Below the pieces are notes generated by a model. The model searched no databases. It had not been told where the DNA came from and saw only the letters and a program-made list of their open reading frames with translations. Positions 9,520 to 16,525 of a DNA stretch of 64,000 nt are shown here, one piece after another. The translations under genes and the position numbers were made by a program. The DNA lies in contig JBEKUY010000006.1 of NCBI GenBank assembly GCA_049514555.1, positions 145,372 to 209,371 on the forward strand, read 5' to 3'. Source of the DNA: JBEKUY01 sp049514555. GTDB lineage: Bacteria > Acidobacteriota > Terriglobia > Acidiferrales > UBA7541. Numbering within the stretch: position 1 is the first letter of the stretch; the number at the start of each line of letters is the position of its first letter.

Positions 9520-9656
9520 TCACACACAATCGTACAAATCGAAAGCAAATAGCTGAATCCCCCTTCATAGTGTGCCGAACGATGCTTGGCGTGTGACGAG
9601 AACGGGGCTAGGATTGGCGGCCTTGGACGAGTTGTGCGCGGAGGGGCGGAAGCGAC

Positions 9657-11621
9657 ATGCCGCTGACCTACATTGATTGGATCGTGATCGCCGGCTACCT
9701 GCTCATCAATTTGCTGATCGGGATTTACTACCGCCGGCGCGCCAGCGGCAACACGGCGGAGTTCTTCATCTCCGGCCGAGACGTTTCCTGGTGGCTGGCC
9801 GGCACTTCGATGGTGGCGACGACCTTCGCGGCCGACACTCCGCTGCTGGTTGCCGGTTTGGTGGCCACGCAGGGTATTGCCGGCAACTGGCTGTGGTGGA
9901 GCCAGTGCCTCACCGGAATGTTGACCGTCTTCTTTTTTGCGCGGTACTGGCGGCGGGCCGAGATCATGACCGACGTCGAGCTCACCGAGATGCGCTACTC
10001 GGGCCGCCCGGCCGCCTTTCTGCGCGGCCTGAAAGCCGTCTACCTTGGCCTGCTGATGAACTGCTTCATCGTGGGCTGGGTGAGCCGAGCCATGGTGGAC
10101 ATCATCGCCGTGCTGCTCGGGCCGGGCATCGCGCAGGGCCGGGTGCTGCAGCTAGCGGTGGGGCATCACGTCCTTCTGCACTACACGCTGGGAGCGCCGC
10201 GGCAGACCGCCTTGCTGATCTGCATTTTGGGGCTGATTCCGTTCACGGGCTTGTACACGTTCATCGGCGGGCTGTGGGGCGTGCTGGTGACGGATCTTTT
10301 CCAGTTCATCTTGAAGATGGGTATGGTCACGGTGCTGGCCTGGGTGGCGGTGGCGAAACTGGGCGGCATCCAGGCGCTGGAGCTGCATCTGCAAATGGTG
10401 AACGCGGCGACGGCTCAGACCGGAGTGCACACCTCCAATCCCCTGGCGCTTTTCCCGGATTTTCATCTCGGGCTCACGACCAATGCCATGTGGACGCTGC
10501 CGGTTCTGTCTTTCATCCTTTTTCTGGGCGTGCAATGGTGGTCCTCGTGGTATCCGGGCGCGGAGCCGGGAGGCGGCGGGTACGTCGCGCAGCGGATGTT
10601 CAGCGCGAAGGATGAGAAGAACTCGCTGGGTGCAACGCTGTGGTTCAACATCGCCAACTATGCGTTGCGTCCCTGGCCCTGGATCGTGACCGGGCTGGTA
10701 GCGCTGGCCGCCTATTCGCCGCATGGCGGGGTGAATCCCAGCGCCGCGTTTGCGGCGAACCCGCAGCAGGGCTACGTGATGGTCCTGCGCGATTATCTTC
10801 CGCCGGCGCTGCGCGGCTTGATGGTTGCGGCATTCTTGGCGGCGTTCATGTCCACGATCGGCACGCAATTGAACTGGGGCACCTCTTACCTGGTGAATGA
10901 CTTCTACCGGCGTTTTCTGGTGCGCCAGGCGGGCGAGCGCCACTATGTGCATATCGGGAAGCTATTCACGGTCGTTCTGGTTCTTGCGGGCGGGTACGTG
11001 GCAGACAAGCTCGTGTCCATCTCACAGGGCTGGCAGATCGTGCTGGGCATCGGGGCCGGCACCGGAGCTGTCCTGATCCTGCGGTGGTACTGGTGGCGAA
11101 TCAATGTGTGGAGTGAGATCGTTGCGACCGTGGTTGCGGCGGTACTGACATTCGTGCTGGCGTGGGTGCCGTTCGAGGGGAGTGCGGCAGTCGTGACCGC
11201 CAAAACCACGTTGATCACGGCCGGGGTCACGACGATCGCCTGGATTCTGGCGACGATTTTCACGCGGCCAGAACCCACGGAGAAACTGGTGGCTTTCTAC
11301 CGCCGGGTCCACCCGAGCGTGTATGGCTGGCGGCCCATCGCGAAACTCGTTCCCGAGCTGTCCCCGGTGCGCGATTTGGGCATCAACACCTGGAATTGGG
11401 TCCTGGGATGCGTGATGGTTTATGGTGCGATGTTCGGCATCGGCAAGCTGGTGTTCAAGCACTGGGTCAGTGGATTGATCCTGCTTGTGGTGAGCGGCGT
11501 GGCGGGTTATTTGATCTTCTGGAGTCTATCGCGCCAAGGGTGGTCCACGCTCTCGGGGGGTTCCCCATCGGCTGGAGCCCAGAGCATCGGTCCCGCCGGA
11601 GCACGCGGCCCGGTTCAGTGA
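9657..11621 (+). CDS. Sodium:solute symporter (SSS family)
   Basis: 654 residues with about 13 or 14 membrane helices. The N-terminal pattern (YIDWIVIAGYLLINLLIG, then GRDVSWWLAGTSMVATTFAADTPL) is typical of the SSS family (LeuT fold) in its divergent bacterial branch. It should import a small organic solute with sodium. It is longer than the usual 500-560 residues because of a C-terminal extension with further hydrophobic segments. GGAGG precedes the ATG. Acidobacterial members often lie beside sugar or nucleoside catabolic genes, but here none is adjacent, so the substrate cannot be guessed. Confidence 0.87.
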   Translation: MPLTYIDWIVIAGYLLINLLIGIYYRRRASGNTAEFFISGRDVSWWLAGTSMVATTFAADTPLLVAGLVATQGIAGNWLWWSQCLTGMLTVFFFARYWRRAEIMTDVELTEMRYSGRPAAFLRGLKAVYLGLLMNCFIVGWVSRAMVDIIAVLLGPGIAQGRVLQLAVGHHVLLHYTLGAPRQTALLICILGLIPFTGLYTFIGGLWGVLVTDLFQFILKMGMVTVLAWVAVAKLGGIQALELHLQMVNAATAQTGVHTSNPLALFPDFHLGLTTNAMWTLPVLSFILFLGVQWWSSWYPGAEPGGGGYVAQRMFSAKDEKNSLGATLWFNIANYALRPWPWIVTGLVALAAYSPHGGVNPSAAFAANPQQGYVMVLRDYLPPALRGLMVAAFLAAFMSTIGTQLNWGTSYLVNDFYRRFLVRQAGERHYVHIGKLFTVVLVLAGGYVADKLVSISQGWQIVLGIGAGTGAVLILRWYWWRINVWSEIVATVVAAVLTFVLAWVPFEGSAAVVTAKTTLITAGVTTIAWILATIFTRPEPTEKLVAFYRRVHPSVYGWRPIAKLVPELSPVRDLGINTWNWVLGCVMVYGAMFGIGKLVFKHWVSGLILLVVSGVAGYLIFWSLSRQGWSTLSGGSPSAGAQSIGPAGARGPVQ

Positions 11622-11703
11622 ACAGGGGTCGGCCGTTTCGTTGAAGTGGAAGCGGTTCAGGTTGCCGAGGTTCGCAGCGCCGCCGGAGCGGCACATCGTC
11701 CAA

Positions 11704-12879
11704 TTACACTTTACCTACGCGGTGCATCACCGTAACTGGCCGCTTGGGGTGCTCCGCTTCGGACGGCAAGCCATTCTCCGGCCAGACGCCGAGCCAATTC
11801 GCATGGGATTGGATGAGCGCCGCGAGGGGGTCCACCTCGGCCAGGAAAGCGTCATGGCCGTGCGCGCTGACCAGCTCGGCGAAGCGAGCGTCGACGCCGG
11901 CAGCCTGCATTTTCGTCACGTACGCACGCACGTCCCCGGGAGGGAAGAGCCAGTCCGCGGAGATGCCGATCGCCAGCACCTTCGCCTTGATCCGCCGAAA
12001 CGCCGAGTCTTCCGAGCCGTAACCGCGGGCCACGTCAAATGTGTCCATGACCTTCGTGATCGTGACGTAGGTATTGGCATCGAAGCGGGCAATGAATTCG
12101 GCACGCTGGTAGTCCAGGTATCCGGCCACGTCGAAGCGAGCATCGACGAAGTGATAGGGGTCTTCGCCGGTGCGATTGGGGCGGTGACCGTACCGCGCGG
12201 TGAAAAGTTCCGCCGACTTGTAGGAACACATGGCCAGTGCGCGCGCCAAGCCGAGGCCCGCGTTCGGAGGAGCAGCGCGCGTATAGCGGCCGCTCTGCCA
12301 ATTCGGGTCGGCCTGAATCGCCAGGCGCTGGAGGTGATTGAGCGCCAAGCCCATCGCCGAGAGGGGAGTGGCGCCGATGGGGACGCACGTCTCGACCCGT
12401 TCCGGGAAGTCAACCGCCCACTGCAGCGCCTGCATTCCTCCGATGGAGCCGCCGATGACGGTGCGCAGGCGCTTGATGTCCAGATGGTCCAGGAGAAGGG
12501 CCTGAGCGCGGACCATATCGCCGATGGTGATCAGAGGGAAATCCGGTCCGTAAGCGGCGCCGGTCTTAGGATTCACCGATGTCGGACCGGTCGAGCCGTA
12601 GCAGGAACCGATCACGTTGGTCCCGATCACGCAATACCGCGAGAGATCAAAGGGTCGGCCGGGGCCGAACAAGCCCAGCCACCAATCGGCCACACGCGCC
12701 GAGCCCGAAAGCGCCTGACAAACAAGGACCACGTTATCGCGTTCGGGATTCGGGGTGCCGTAAATGGCGTAGCGAATCGACACGGGCTGAAGTTCACCGC
12801 CGGACTCCAGCCGGAAGGGCTCGCGCTCGGCGAAGAGAAAATCGCCTTCCTGTGTCGGCTCGACCGTTCCTGTTTTCAT
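11704..12879 (-). CDS. metX: Homoserine O-acyltransferase (MetX)
   Basis: 391 residues, alpha/beta hydrolase fold. The catalytic triad is readable: Ser145 in GGSIGGMQ, Asp309 in SADWLFPP and His342 in HGHDAFL. The QALSGSARV and GSCYGSTGP segments are typical of MetX. It acylates homoserine, the first committed step to methionine by direct sulfhydrylation; acetyl or succinyl specificity cannot be told by eye. Its product feeds MetY, encoded 50 bases upstream on the same strand. The ATG at 12879, behind AGGGAG, is preferred to the GTG at 12882. It should share the attenuated transcript that begins near 14536. Confidence 0.92.
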   Translation of the reverse strand: MKTGTVEPTQEGDFLFAEREPFRLESGGELQPVSIRYAIYGTPNPERDNVVLVCQALSGSARVADWWLGLFGPGRPFDLSRYCVIGTNVIGSCYGSTGPTSVNPKTGAAYGPDFPLITIGDMVRAQALLLDHLDIKRLRTVIGGSIGGMQALQWAVDFPERVETCVPIGATPLSAMGLALNHLQRLAIQADPNWQSGRYTRAAPPNAGLGLARALAMCSYKSAELFTARYGHRPNRTGEDPYHFVDARFDVAGYLDYQRAEFIARFDANTYVTITKVMDTFDVARGYGSEDSAFRRIKAKVLAIGISADWLFPPGDVRAYVTKMQAAGVDARFAELVSAHGHDAFLAEVDPLAALIQSHANWLGVWPENGLPSEAEHPKRPVTVMHRVGKV

Positions 12880-12929
12880 CACGCTCCCTTGGTGGCTATT
12901 GTAGCCCGTTCCGCCTCCGAACCGGCGCT

Positions 12930-14249
12930 CTAGGAGCGTCCGGGTTGTGTCGCCTTGGTTAGAGCCTGGTCGAGATCGGCGATGATGTCGTTCACGTCTT
13001 CGATGCCCACCGATAGCCGGACAAACTCAGGGGTTACGCCGGTCTGCGCCTGTTCCTCGGGCGTGAGCTGTGAGTGAGTTGTCGTGGCTGGATGAATGAT
13101 CAGCGATTTCGCGTCGCCGATATTCGCCAGGTGGCTGAACAGCTTGACGCTGTTGATCAGCTTCGCGCCGGCTTCTTTGCCGCCTTTGATGCCGAAGCCG
13201 ACGATGCCGCCCTGGCCATCGGGCAGGTACTTCTTTACGTTGACGTGATCGGGATGATTGGGCAGACCCGGATAGTTCACCCAAAGCACGGCGGGATGTT
13301 TGGAGAGAAACTCCGCCACGGCCAGGGCATTCTTTGAGTGCCGCTCCAAGCGTAGGGGCAAGGTCTCCAATCCCAGCAGCGTCAGGAACGAGCCCCAGGG
13401 ACTCTGCGCGGCACCCGTGTCGCGCAACCAGTGCGTGCGGATGTAGATGATGTAGGCGATGTTGCCGATCGGCCGCAGCGCCTCTTCGAAGATCAGGCCG
13501 TGGTAGGCGGGGTCAGGCGCGGTGAACTCCGGCCACTTCTGGGGATCCTTGGCCCACGGGAATTTGCCGCTGTCCACAATCGCGCCTCCGATGTGCACGC
13601 CGTGGCCGCCGATGAACTTCGTCGTCGAATACACGACGATGTCGAAGCCGTGTTCGATCGGACGGAACAATGCCGGCGTCAGCACGGTGTTGTCTATGAT
13701 CGTTGGCAAGCCATGCTTGTGCGCGATGTCGGTGATCTTGCGGTAGTCGGGAACGTCGTTCTTTGGGTTGCCGGGTGTCTCGAGGTATACGGCGCGGGTG
13801 TTCTTGTCCACCAGCTTGCTGATGTCCTCGGGTTTCTTCGGATCGAAGAACCGCACCTCGACGCCGAGCTTCGAAAACGTCTGAGTGAACAGCGTCCACG
13901 TTCCGCCATACAGGCTGTTGGCAGAGATGAAGTTTTGCCCCGCGTGCGTGATCGTCAGGACCGCTGCGGTTTCCGCCGCCTGGCCGCTGGCAAATGCCAG
14001 CGCTGCCGCGCCGCCATCGAGCGCCGCGAGGCGCTTCTCGAGGACGTCGGTGGTGGGGTTCATCAGGCGGGTGTAGATATTGCCGAATTCGCGCAGGCCG
14101 AAGAGATTCGCGGCGTGCTCGGTGTCATGGAACACGTAGCTGGTCGTCGAGTAGATCGGGACGGCCCGGGCCGTGGTCGTGGGATCGGGCACCTGGCCGG
14201 CGTGCAATGCCTGAGTGCCTAATCTGTAGCTTGGCGTAGTATCTGACAT
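12930..14249 (-). CDS. metY: O-acetylhomoserine sulfhydrylase (MetY), PLP enzyme
   Basis: 439 residues, Cys/Met metabolism PLP family. The Schiff-base lysine is Lys211 in VVYSTTKFIGGHG and the pyridine-N Asp is Asp186 in IIDNT. The length, and the insert after residue 220 (GGAIVDSGKFPW), match O-acetylhomoserine sulfhydrylase rather than the shorter cystathionine enzymes. It makes homocysteine from O-acylhomoserine and sulfide in the cytoplasm. The operon order is leader peptide, terminator, metY, metX. A ribosome site (GGAG) lies 8 bases before the ATG. Expression is probably set by the attenuator at 14374-14533. Confidence 0.93.
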   Translation of the reverse strand: MSDTTPSYRLGTQALHAGQVPDPTTTARAVPIYSTTSYVFHDTEHAANLFGLREFGNIYTRLMNPTTDVLEKRLAALDGGAAALAFASGQAAETAAVLTITHAGQNFISANSLYGGTWTLFTQTFSKLGVEVRFFDPKKPEDISKLVDKNTRAVYLETPGNPKNDVPDYRKITDIAHKHGLPTIIDNTVLTPALFRPIEHGFDIVVYSTTKFIGGHGVHIGGAIVDSGKFPWAKDPQKWPEFTAPDPAYHGLIFEEALRPIGNIAYIIYIRTHWLRDTGAAQSPWGSFLTLLGLETLPLRLERHSKNALAVAEFLSKHPAVLWVNYPGLPNHPDHVNVKKYLPDGQGGIVGFGIKGGKEAGAKLINSVKLFSHLANIGDAKSLIIHPATTTHSQLTPEEQAQTGVTPEFVRLSVGIEDVNDIIADLDQALTKATQPGRS

Positions 14250-14373
14250 TTCAGTTTCTCCATTCTCCTGTTCTTAGATTCTTAAGATCGATCAGTCGAT
14301 TCGCACCGGTCTGGCCCGCCGCAAACGGCGCCCGTCAAGGTGGTCACGGATTCCTCTCGTCTGACCTGGTCCC

Positions 14374-14409
14374 AAAAACAAAAAACCCAACACCGTGTCC
14401 GGCGTTGGG
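14374..14409 (-). terminator. Intrinsic terminator / attenuator before metY
   Basis: On the minus strand CCCAACGCCG (14409-14400), a GACA loop and CGGTGTTGGG (14395-14386) form a 10-bp stem with one G-U, followed by TTTTTTGTTTTT. It lies between the leader peptide and metY, 125 bases before the metY ATG. Leader bases 14462-14453 (CGGCGAAGGG), just after the last Cys codon, can pair at 8 of 10 positions with the 5' arm and so could act as an antiterminator. Confidence 0.87.
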
Positions 14410-14446
14410 TGGCTGTTGAGCGACTGACTGGTTCTGGTCTAGCCCA

Positions 14447-14533
14447 TTAGCTCCCTTCGCCGCACGGACAGATGCACATGGCCATCATCATCTGGCCTTC
14501 AATGCAGATGCCGCTCTGGCGAATGGAACTCAT
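14447..14533 (-). CDS. metYX leader peptide, Met/Cys-rich
   Basis: A 28-codon ORF between a consensus promoter and an intrinsic terminator. Codons 15-24 read MMMAMCICPC (three Met, Ala, Met, then Cys-Ile-Cys-Pro-Cys); another Cys is at codon 10. Met and Cys are the end products of the pathway encoded downstream, so this looks like an attenuation leader. The predicted transcription start (about 14536) is only about 3 bases before the ATG, so the message would be nearly leaderless; no ribosome site is present. Translation itself is inferred. Uncharged tRNA-Cys or tRNA-Met would stall the ribosome just before the segment complementary to the terminator. Confidence 0.75.
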   Translation of the reverse strand: MSSIRQSGICIEGQMMMAMCICPCGEGS

Positions 14534-14543
14534 GGTCGTGTCT

Positions 14544-14572
14544 TTTATAAGCGAAAGCTCCGGATTTGTCAA
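14544..14572 (-). promoter_or_regulatory. Consensus sigma70 promoter of the metYX leader
   Basis: TTGACA (14572-14567), exactly 17 bases, TATAAA (14549-14544) on the minus strand. Transcription should begin at 14537-14536, immediately before the leader ATG at 14533. Confidence 0.85.
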
Positions 14573-14595
14573 TGACGGCCCCGGGGGACAACTCC

Positions 14596-14635
14596 CGATT
14601 CACCACGGCCGCACTCCATTTGCTGCGGTGAATCG
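14596..14635. repeat. Inverted repeat downstream of the outer-membrane gene
   Basis: CGATTCACC (14596-14604) and GGTGAATCG (14627-14635) form a 9-bp stem around a 22-base loop. It lies just after the stop of the gene at 14675-15613 and before the metYX promoter. It has no T-run, so it may be an mRNA 3'-end structure rather than a classic terminator. Confidence 0.45.
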
Positions 14636-14674
14636 AGAGCGTCCTTCTTTCCCCCTCTGCTCACCATCCGAGAA

Positions 14675-15613
14675 CTAGAAACGGTACGAGATGCCGGTTG
14701 CGAACTGAGCCCGTGCTTTGATGTTCGCGCCTGGTAACACTTCTCCGGCGGCTTGCGCCACGCCGAAATCTACGTTCAGCCGGCGTTCTGTGGGGAGTAG
14801 TACCCGGACGAAGTAGGTTAGCGTCGTCGGCAGGGTTGCGCCGGGGAGGTCCTGGATGTGGTGAGGCTCCTGGGCGACTTCCGAGCCCACTACGAGTTTG
14901 GTTCTTGCCGGGCCCGGCAGAACGAAACCCAACGCTCCGAAAAAGCGGCCTTGCCAGGCTGGGGCATTGCCGGCGATGCCGAACACAGCAGCGTTGGTAG
15001 CCTTGAACCCGAAGTTGGCCACGATCGGGAGGATCTTCGTCTGAGTGATCGTCTTTGTGGCGACCAGGTAGATGTCACCGTTGGTGGTGTCTTTGCCGGT
15101 GATGACACCGCCCACGTGCCGTACCTGCGTGCGTGCGACGAATCCCACAGCGAGAGCCGGAAGATAATTGTGCTTCCCGGCGTTTTCAGGGAGCAGGTTG
15201 GCTTTGGCGTGAAAGATGTTGAAGCCACCCTGGAACAACGGGCTCAGGTCGGGGGTGCTGCCGGCCGAGTTGAGTGCGCGGGTGTAGCCGACTTCAAACC
15301 TGTTGAGGAAGCCGACGGTGCCCGAGACTTGGTAAAGGCCGCCGATGACATCTCCACCATCCAAATAGTGAAAGCTGACGGCAGGCGCCCCAAACCCATG
15401 CGAAGAGGACGGGCTTACGTACGCGAACGGGGTCACGAATGCTCCCGTCTGGCCTTCCCAGTTGAGGCTCTGCGCATGTGTTATTGGAGTTGCGAAAAAG
15501 AAAATGACGGCGGTGGCGAGGATCAGCCGGGTACGCCGTGCTGACCCCCAAACCACCGAGAGTCGCTGGAACAAACTACGGATTGAGTCTTCAACTACCG
15601 ATACGGCTTTCAT
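14675..15613 (-). CDS. Predicted outer-membrane beta-barrel protein under a Cys leader
   Basis: 312 residues. A long basic N-region and hydrophobic core end in a signal-peptidase-like site (ITHA-Q, about residue 47). The rest lacks long hydrophobic helices and shows alternating strand patterns, ending in a C-terminal aromatic residue (ISYRF), as in outer-membrane barrels. I do not recognise a characterised family. Its transcript is preceded by a six-cysteine leader ORF and a strong terminator. That control, plus metYX as neighbour, suggests a role during cysteine or sulfur shortage, for example uptake of a sulfur compound; this is inference. GGAG lies about 10 bases before the ATG. Confidence 0.65.
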   Translation of the reverse strand: MKAVSVVEDSIRSLFQRLSVVWGSARRTRLILATAVIFFFATPITHAQSLNWEGQTGAFVTPFAYVSPSSSHGFGAPAVSFHYLDGGDVIGGLYQVSGTVGFLNRFEVGYTRALNSAGSTPDLSPLFQGGFNIFHAKANLLPENAGKHNYLPALAVGFVARTQVRHVGGVITGKDTTNGDIYLVATKTITQTKILPIVANFGFKATNAAVFGIAGNAPAWQGRFFGALGFVLPGPARTKLVVGSEVAQEPHHIQDLPGATLPTTLTYFVRVLLPTERRLNVDFGVAQAAGEVLPGANIKARAQFATGISYRF

Positions 15614-15644
15614 CGTTGTTTTCTCCTTTCAGATTGTGCGCTGC

Positions 15645-15684
15645 AAAAACAAGACGGCCCGCGATCTTCGCGATCGCGGGCCGT
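15645..15684 (-). terminator. Intrinsic terminator / attenuator before the outer-membrane gene
   Basis: A perfect 13-bp stem (ACGGCCCGCGATC, 15684-15672, with its complement 15666-15654) around a 5-base loop, followed by CTTGTTTTTG. It ends 31 bases before the next ATG. Leader bases 15763-15746 can pair with the whole 5' arm as 8 plus 6 base pairs with small bulges, a strong competing structure. Confidence 0.9.
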
Positions 15685-15707
15685 TGACGAGGAACTCTAG
15701 AGTTCTA

Positions 15708-15821
15708 CTAGTCCGAGCTCTTCAGATGAATCCCTCGCGAAACCCACGGACCGCGCGCGATCGCACACATGCAGCGCATGCATGCGCAACAGAGACACCG
15801 TCCATGGGCATTCGCAAACAT
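15708..15821 (-). CDS. Cys-rich leader peptide before the outer-membrane gene
   Basis: A 37-codon ORF. Codons 8-19 read RCLCCACMRCMC, giving six Cys codons (9, 11, 12, 14, 17, 19) and Met at 15 and 18. Codons 20-25 immediately follow and hold the segment complementary to the terminator's 5' arm. This is the expected order for ribosome-mediated attenuation: control codons, antiterminator segment, terminator, gene. No strong promoter or ribosome site was found next to it; a weak TTGACG/TTAGTC pair (spacing 17) lies near 15890-15920. Translation and regulation are inferred. Confidence 0.72.
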   Translation of the reverse strand: MFANAHGRCLCCACMRCMCAIARGPWVSRGIHLKSSD

Positions 15822-15941
15822 CAGCTATGAACTTACGAAACTCCTCTCCAAGAGACTCCACCAGCCGCAAAGCACTTCACGCAATCGACTAACCCGCACC
15901 GATCCTTATCGTCAAGTCAACTTTCAGAAGTTCGCTGTTTT

Positions 15942-16182
15942 CTAGGCTGCGCACTCGCCGCGGCCGAGTTTGAGCGAATAGGTCTCCGCGCCGCCCCAGT
16001 CCACGAATAGGTCCTCGTTCTCTGTCCCTCCCGCAAAGGGCTGCCATCGCGCGACGATCTCCTGCTGCGACGTGCGTGCCACCCAGTCGCGGAACCCCTC
16101 GTCCGGCACGCTCTTCGAAGAGGCGGATCTCGTTTTCGATGGCCTCGCGGCTGTGTCGTTCTTCTATTTCTGCCTGCAGCAT
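15942..16182 (-). pseudogene. Small unknown gene with a frameshift, under a Cys leader
   Basis: The ATG at 16182 follows GGAG and opens a helical stretch (MLQAEIEERHSREAI, then IRLFEE). At about 16107-16111 that frame degrades into Arg/Gly-rich sequence. The next frame continues sensibly: VPDEGFRDWVARTSQQEIVA, then RWQPFAGGTENEDLFVDW and a stop at 15942 after GRGECAA. Joining the two gives a protein of about 80 residues that I do not recognise. One extra base (or two missing) explains the break, so it is either an assembly error or a recent mutation. It stands directly after a leader/terminator unit, which suggests a sulfur-linked role. Programmed frameshifting is possible, but no slippery site is evident. 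Confidence 0.55.
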
Positions 16183-16193
16183 TGTGTCGGCTC

Positions 16194-16233
16194 CAAAAAG
16201 AAAAACGCCCACTTGCCGATTCGGCGAGTGGGC
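16194..16233 (-). terminator. Intrinsic terminator / attenuator before the small unknown gene
   Basis: GCCCACT-c-GCCGA pairs with TCGGC-a-AGTGGGC (16233-16207), 12 bp with one mismatch, followed by GTTTTTCTTTTT. It lies 26 bases after the leader stop and 11 bases before the next ATG. Leader bases 16283-16275 (GGCGCGTGG) can pair at 8 of 9 positions with the 5' arm (16231-16223). Confidence 0.87.
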
Positions 16234-16259
16234 CTTTTGAATAAGCTCGAATTATAGCT

Positions 16260-16349
16260 TCAGCTCAAGGGCCTCCACGCGCCAGAATGTATCAGCGGAC
16301 AACAAACGCACATCCGCTTCACCCATCCTTCATCCTGGCGACGCGCCAT
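16260..16349 (-). CDS. Cys-containing leader peptide before the small unknown gene
   Basis: A 29-codon ORF. Codons 13-18 read MCVCCP, a Met-Cys-x-Cys cluster close to MCICPC of the metYX leader. Codons 23-25 hold the segment complementary to the terminator. Its ATG overlaps the stop of an 11-codon ORF (TGATG), so translation may be coupled. AGAGGAAGAG lies about 12 bases upstream, a slightly distant ribosome site. The function is inferred from layout. Confidence 0.65.
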   Translation of the reverse strand: MARRQDEGWVKRMCVCCPLIHSGAWRPLS

Positions 16350-16384
16350 CAAGTTCGTTGCTCTTCCTCTGGCCTCTTGGCCAT
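16349..16384 (-). CDS. Mini-ORF overlapping the third leader peptide
   Basis: An 11-codon ORF (MAKRPEEEQRT) near the 5' end of the predicted transcript, ending in TGATG that starts the leader at 16349. It has no Cys codon. It may simply load ribosomes for the leader by coupling, or be chance. Confidence 0.35.
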   Translation of the reverse strand: MAKRPEEEQRT

Positions 16385-16409
16385 TTGCTCGAAGAAAATG
16401 TCGGACCGA

Positions 16410-16438
16410 AGAATATCCGAGCGTCCGCTTCCTGTCAA
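16410..16438 (-). promoter_or_regulatory. Consensus sigma70 promoter of the third leader unit
   Basis: TTGACA (16438-16433), a 17-base spacer, TATTCT (16415-16410) on the minus strand. The start should be near 16402, leaving about 50 bases before the Cys leader ATG. It is divergent from the PBP gene at 16526. Confidence 0.82.
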
Positions 16439-16525
16439 CGATGCATGTCCATAAGCTCCTACTGCGTGGAAGGCGCGATTTCGTCTCATCTCATTTGGTT
16501 TCTTCCCCCGCCTGAGCGACAATAG

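Noticed and set aside
14472..14678. Plus-strand ORF across the metYX leader region
   Set aside because: It is antisense to the promoter, leader peptide and terminator, and has no ribosome site.
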